Shown: positions 39,744-41,117 of the stretch, piece after piece | How the letters are laid out: the number at the start of each line of letters is the position of its first letter | Position numbering within the stretch: the first letter of the stretch is position 1 | DNA from: Zwartia sp. | GTDB taxonomy: Bacteria > Pseudomonadota > Gammaproteobacteria > Burkholderiales > Burkholderiaceae_B | Reading direction: 5' to 3' | DNA length: 41,117 nt | NCBI GenBank assembly: GCA_030653405.1 | Contig: JAURZO010000069.1 | Coordinates: 1-41,117, forward strand | Translations under genes and position numbers: made by a program | The notes under the pieces: model-generated | The model's input: the letters and a program-made list of their open reading frames with translations, nothing else | What the model was told of the DNA's origin: nothing | Databases searched by the model: none

Positions 39744-41117
39744 TCACCTATGCTCAAGCGCAAGCTCAATAAAATTAGGTGCTACTGTCGTGCGCGGCAC
39801 CTTGAAAGAAAACCAGCTGCGCACATCTTCTTCAAGAGCAATGCCGTGCATATAGTTATAAATCGCCTTTCGCAGGCCGACTCCTAACGCCGCATGGTCA
39901 ACATCTGTTGGATCGATAAAACCAACATCATTTTTTGCGAAGCTTATTGGTGGCAATGGCTCTAGCGTGACCCCGTATTCCGCAGGATTTAGACCGACCG
40001 GCGAGTGCACGGTGCAGGTAAACCGGTGGAAAAATCCGCTTTGCACACAACCATTCGCAAAAAGTTGGCGCACATACTCCAACGCATCAACGGTATCGCT
40101 CACAGTTTGAGTCGGAAAGCCGTACATCAAATAGGCATGCACTAAAACACCAGCATCGCTGAACGCACGCGTCACACGCGCAACCTGATCGACCGAGACG
40201 CCTTTTTTCATCAGATTGAGCAAACGATCCGAAGCCACCTCCAACCCACCCGAGACTGCAATACAGCCACTTTGTGCGAGCAACTGACACAGCTCGGGGG
40301 TAAACGTTTTTTCAAAACGAATGTTGCCCCACCAAGAAATATTAAGATCGCGTTTGATGAGCTCAAGGGCTAATGACTTCAGTGCTTTGGGTGGAGCTGC
40401 CTCGTCCACAAAATGAAAACCTGTCTGTCCGGTTTCTCGGACGATCTTTTCAATCCGATCGGCGAGAACCTCTGCAGACGCAGTTTCATATCTGCCGATG
40501 TAATCCAGAGTGACATCACAAAAGCTACATTTTTTCCAATAGCAGCCATGCGCGACCGTCAGCTTATTCCAGCGACCATCGCTCCACAGACGATGCATCG
40601 GGTTAAGCATATCCAGTAATGACAGATAGTCATGAAGCGGCAAGCCATCCCAAGTTGGTGTACCCACCTCCTCAAATGGCACCTCAGGCTCAGTCATATT
40701 GATATAGCGGACTTTATTCGTCGTCTCGTCACGTAAAAATGTGCGCACTAAGCGCTGAGCCGAGCGCTTGCCCAGCAAGAAATCTAACAATGAAAGTAAG
40801 GGACGCTCGCCCGCATCCAACGTCACAAAATCGACGTAATCAAACACGCGCGGTTCGCAAAGTTCGCGTAGTTCAGTATTCACAAAGCCACCACCCAGAA
40901 CTATTTGGATAGTGGGATCGTGTTTTTTGATCGTTTGGGCGATGCGAAAGGCAGCGTATACCGTACCGGGAAATGGGACGGAGAGCAGCACAACTGTTGG
41001 AGCATGACGGGCAATTGACTCAAGCGTTAACTGTTGCAGGATCTCATCAACCAATGTGTGAGGTGCGGCTAAGGCACTCGCGAGGGGATCAAAGCTTGCT
41101 TGACTTGCGGCCAACGA
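39744..41117 (-). CDS. B12-binding domain radical SAM protein (5' end outside window)
   Basis: This is the C-terminal part (at least 457 residues) of a radical SAM protein. The first 90 residues look like the second half of a B12-binding domain (VVLLSVPFPGTVYAAFRIAQ; IVLGGGFVNTELREL). The radical SAM core carries the cluster motif GCYWKKCSFC, with four residues between the first two cysteines rather than three. ISGGLEVASDRLL-type sequence (here VSGGLEVASDRLLNLMKKG) and YLMYGFPTQTVSDTVDALE follow. The frame is open to the window edge and the first possible start (TTG at 41114) would cut the domain in two, so the true start lies beyond. Reaction and substrate are unknown. A gap of 61 bases separates it from the aldolase gene on the same strand. 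Confidence 0.87.
   Translation of the reverse strand, partial: SLAASQASFDPLASALAAPHTLVDEILQQLTLESIARHAPTVVLLSVPFPGTVYAAFRIAQTIKKHDPTIQIVLGGGFVNTELRELCEPRVFDYVDFVTLDAGERPLLSLLDFLLGKRSAQRLVRTFLRDETTNKVRYINMTEPEVPFEEVGTPTWDGLPLHDYLSLLDMLNPMHRLWSDGRWNKLTVAHGCYWKKCSFCDVTLDYIGRYETASAEVLADRIEKIVRETGQTGFHFVDEAAPPKALKSLALELIKRDLNISWWGNIRFEKTFTPELCQLLAQSGCIAVSGGLEVASDRLLNLMKKGVSVDQVARVTRAFSDAGVLVHAYLMYGFPTQTVSDTVDALEYVRQLFANGCVQSGFFHRFTCTVHSPVGLNPAEYGVTLEPLPPISFAKNDVGFIDPTDVDHAALGVGLRKAIYNYMHGIALEEDVRSWFSFKVPRTTVAPNFIELALEHR

Noticed and set aside
28223..41117. A novel defence or mobile island
   Set aside because: All genes belong to metabolic or transport families with intact motifs, and no integrase, transposase, nuclease module or composition shift is evident.

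Overview
The window is ordinary chromosomal DNA of a betaproteobacterium, most likely Burkholderiales in or near the Alcaligenaceae. This rests on gene order (sodB, xseA, exbB-exbD, lpxK, Trm112-like gene, kdsB, adk; a DUF3579 gene beside argD-argF-argG; rnr-rlmB beside tRNA-Leu) and on protein style. Base composition looks balanced and even, and genes are packed with short gaps. I see no insertion sequence, prophage, CRISPR array, plasmid gene or rRNA, and no obvious frameshifted gene. No single region looks like a wholly new defence or mobile system; the unusual signals are local (leader hairpins, repeats, altered active sites, a sensorless kinase).

Layout. 1-2.5 kb: a secreted DUF192 protein facing a thiolase, then iron superoxide dismutase. 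2.5-8 kb: xseA diverges from a compact envelope and housekeeping run (exbB, exbD, lpxK, Trm112-like, kdsB, adk), with an AT-rich DnaA-box-bearing gap between them. 8-11 kb: an SDR dehydrogenase overlapping murJ, then rpsT with a clear promoter and terminator. 11-16 kb: a D-2-hydroxyacid dehydrogenase, a DUF3579 gene and the arginine genes argD, argF and argG. 16-18 kb: a two-component pair on the minus strand whose kinase has almost no periplasmic sensor. 18-24 kb: tRNA-Val, HU, a PLP sulfur-amino-acid enzyme, rlmB and rnr on the minus strand, then tRNA-Leu(CAG) reading outward. 24-28 kb: GNAT acetyltransferase, AEC transporter, crotonase-fold protein, asparaginase and NudC.

28-41 kb is the accessory, catabolic part. 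An orotate-phosphoribosyltransferase-like gene is translationally coupled to an M20 amidohydrolase and followed by a fused indolepyruvate ferredoxin oxidoreductase. An isovaleryl-CoA dehydrogenase faces it. Then come a three-gene TRAP uptake operon with a hairpin-containing leader, an SDR, a class II aldolase-family protein and a B12-binding radical SAM protein cut by the window edge. Together these suggest scavenging of amino acids, their 2-oxoacids and small hydroxy or carboxylic acids, feeding acyl-CoA oxidation (thiolase, crotonase, two SDRs, acyl-CoA dehydrogenase). The joint function is inference; the individual family assignments are mostly firm.
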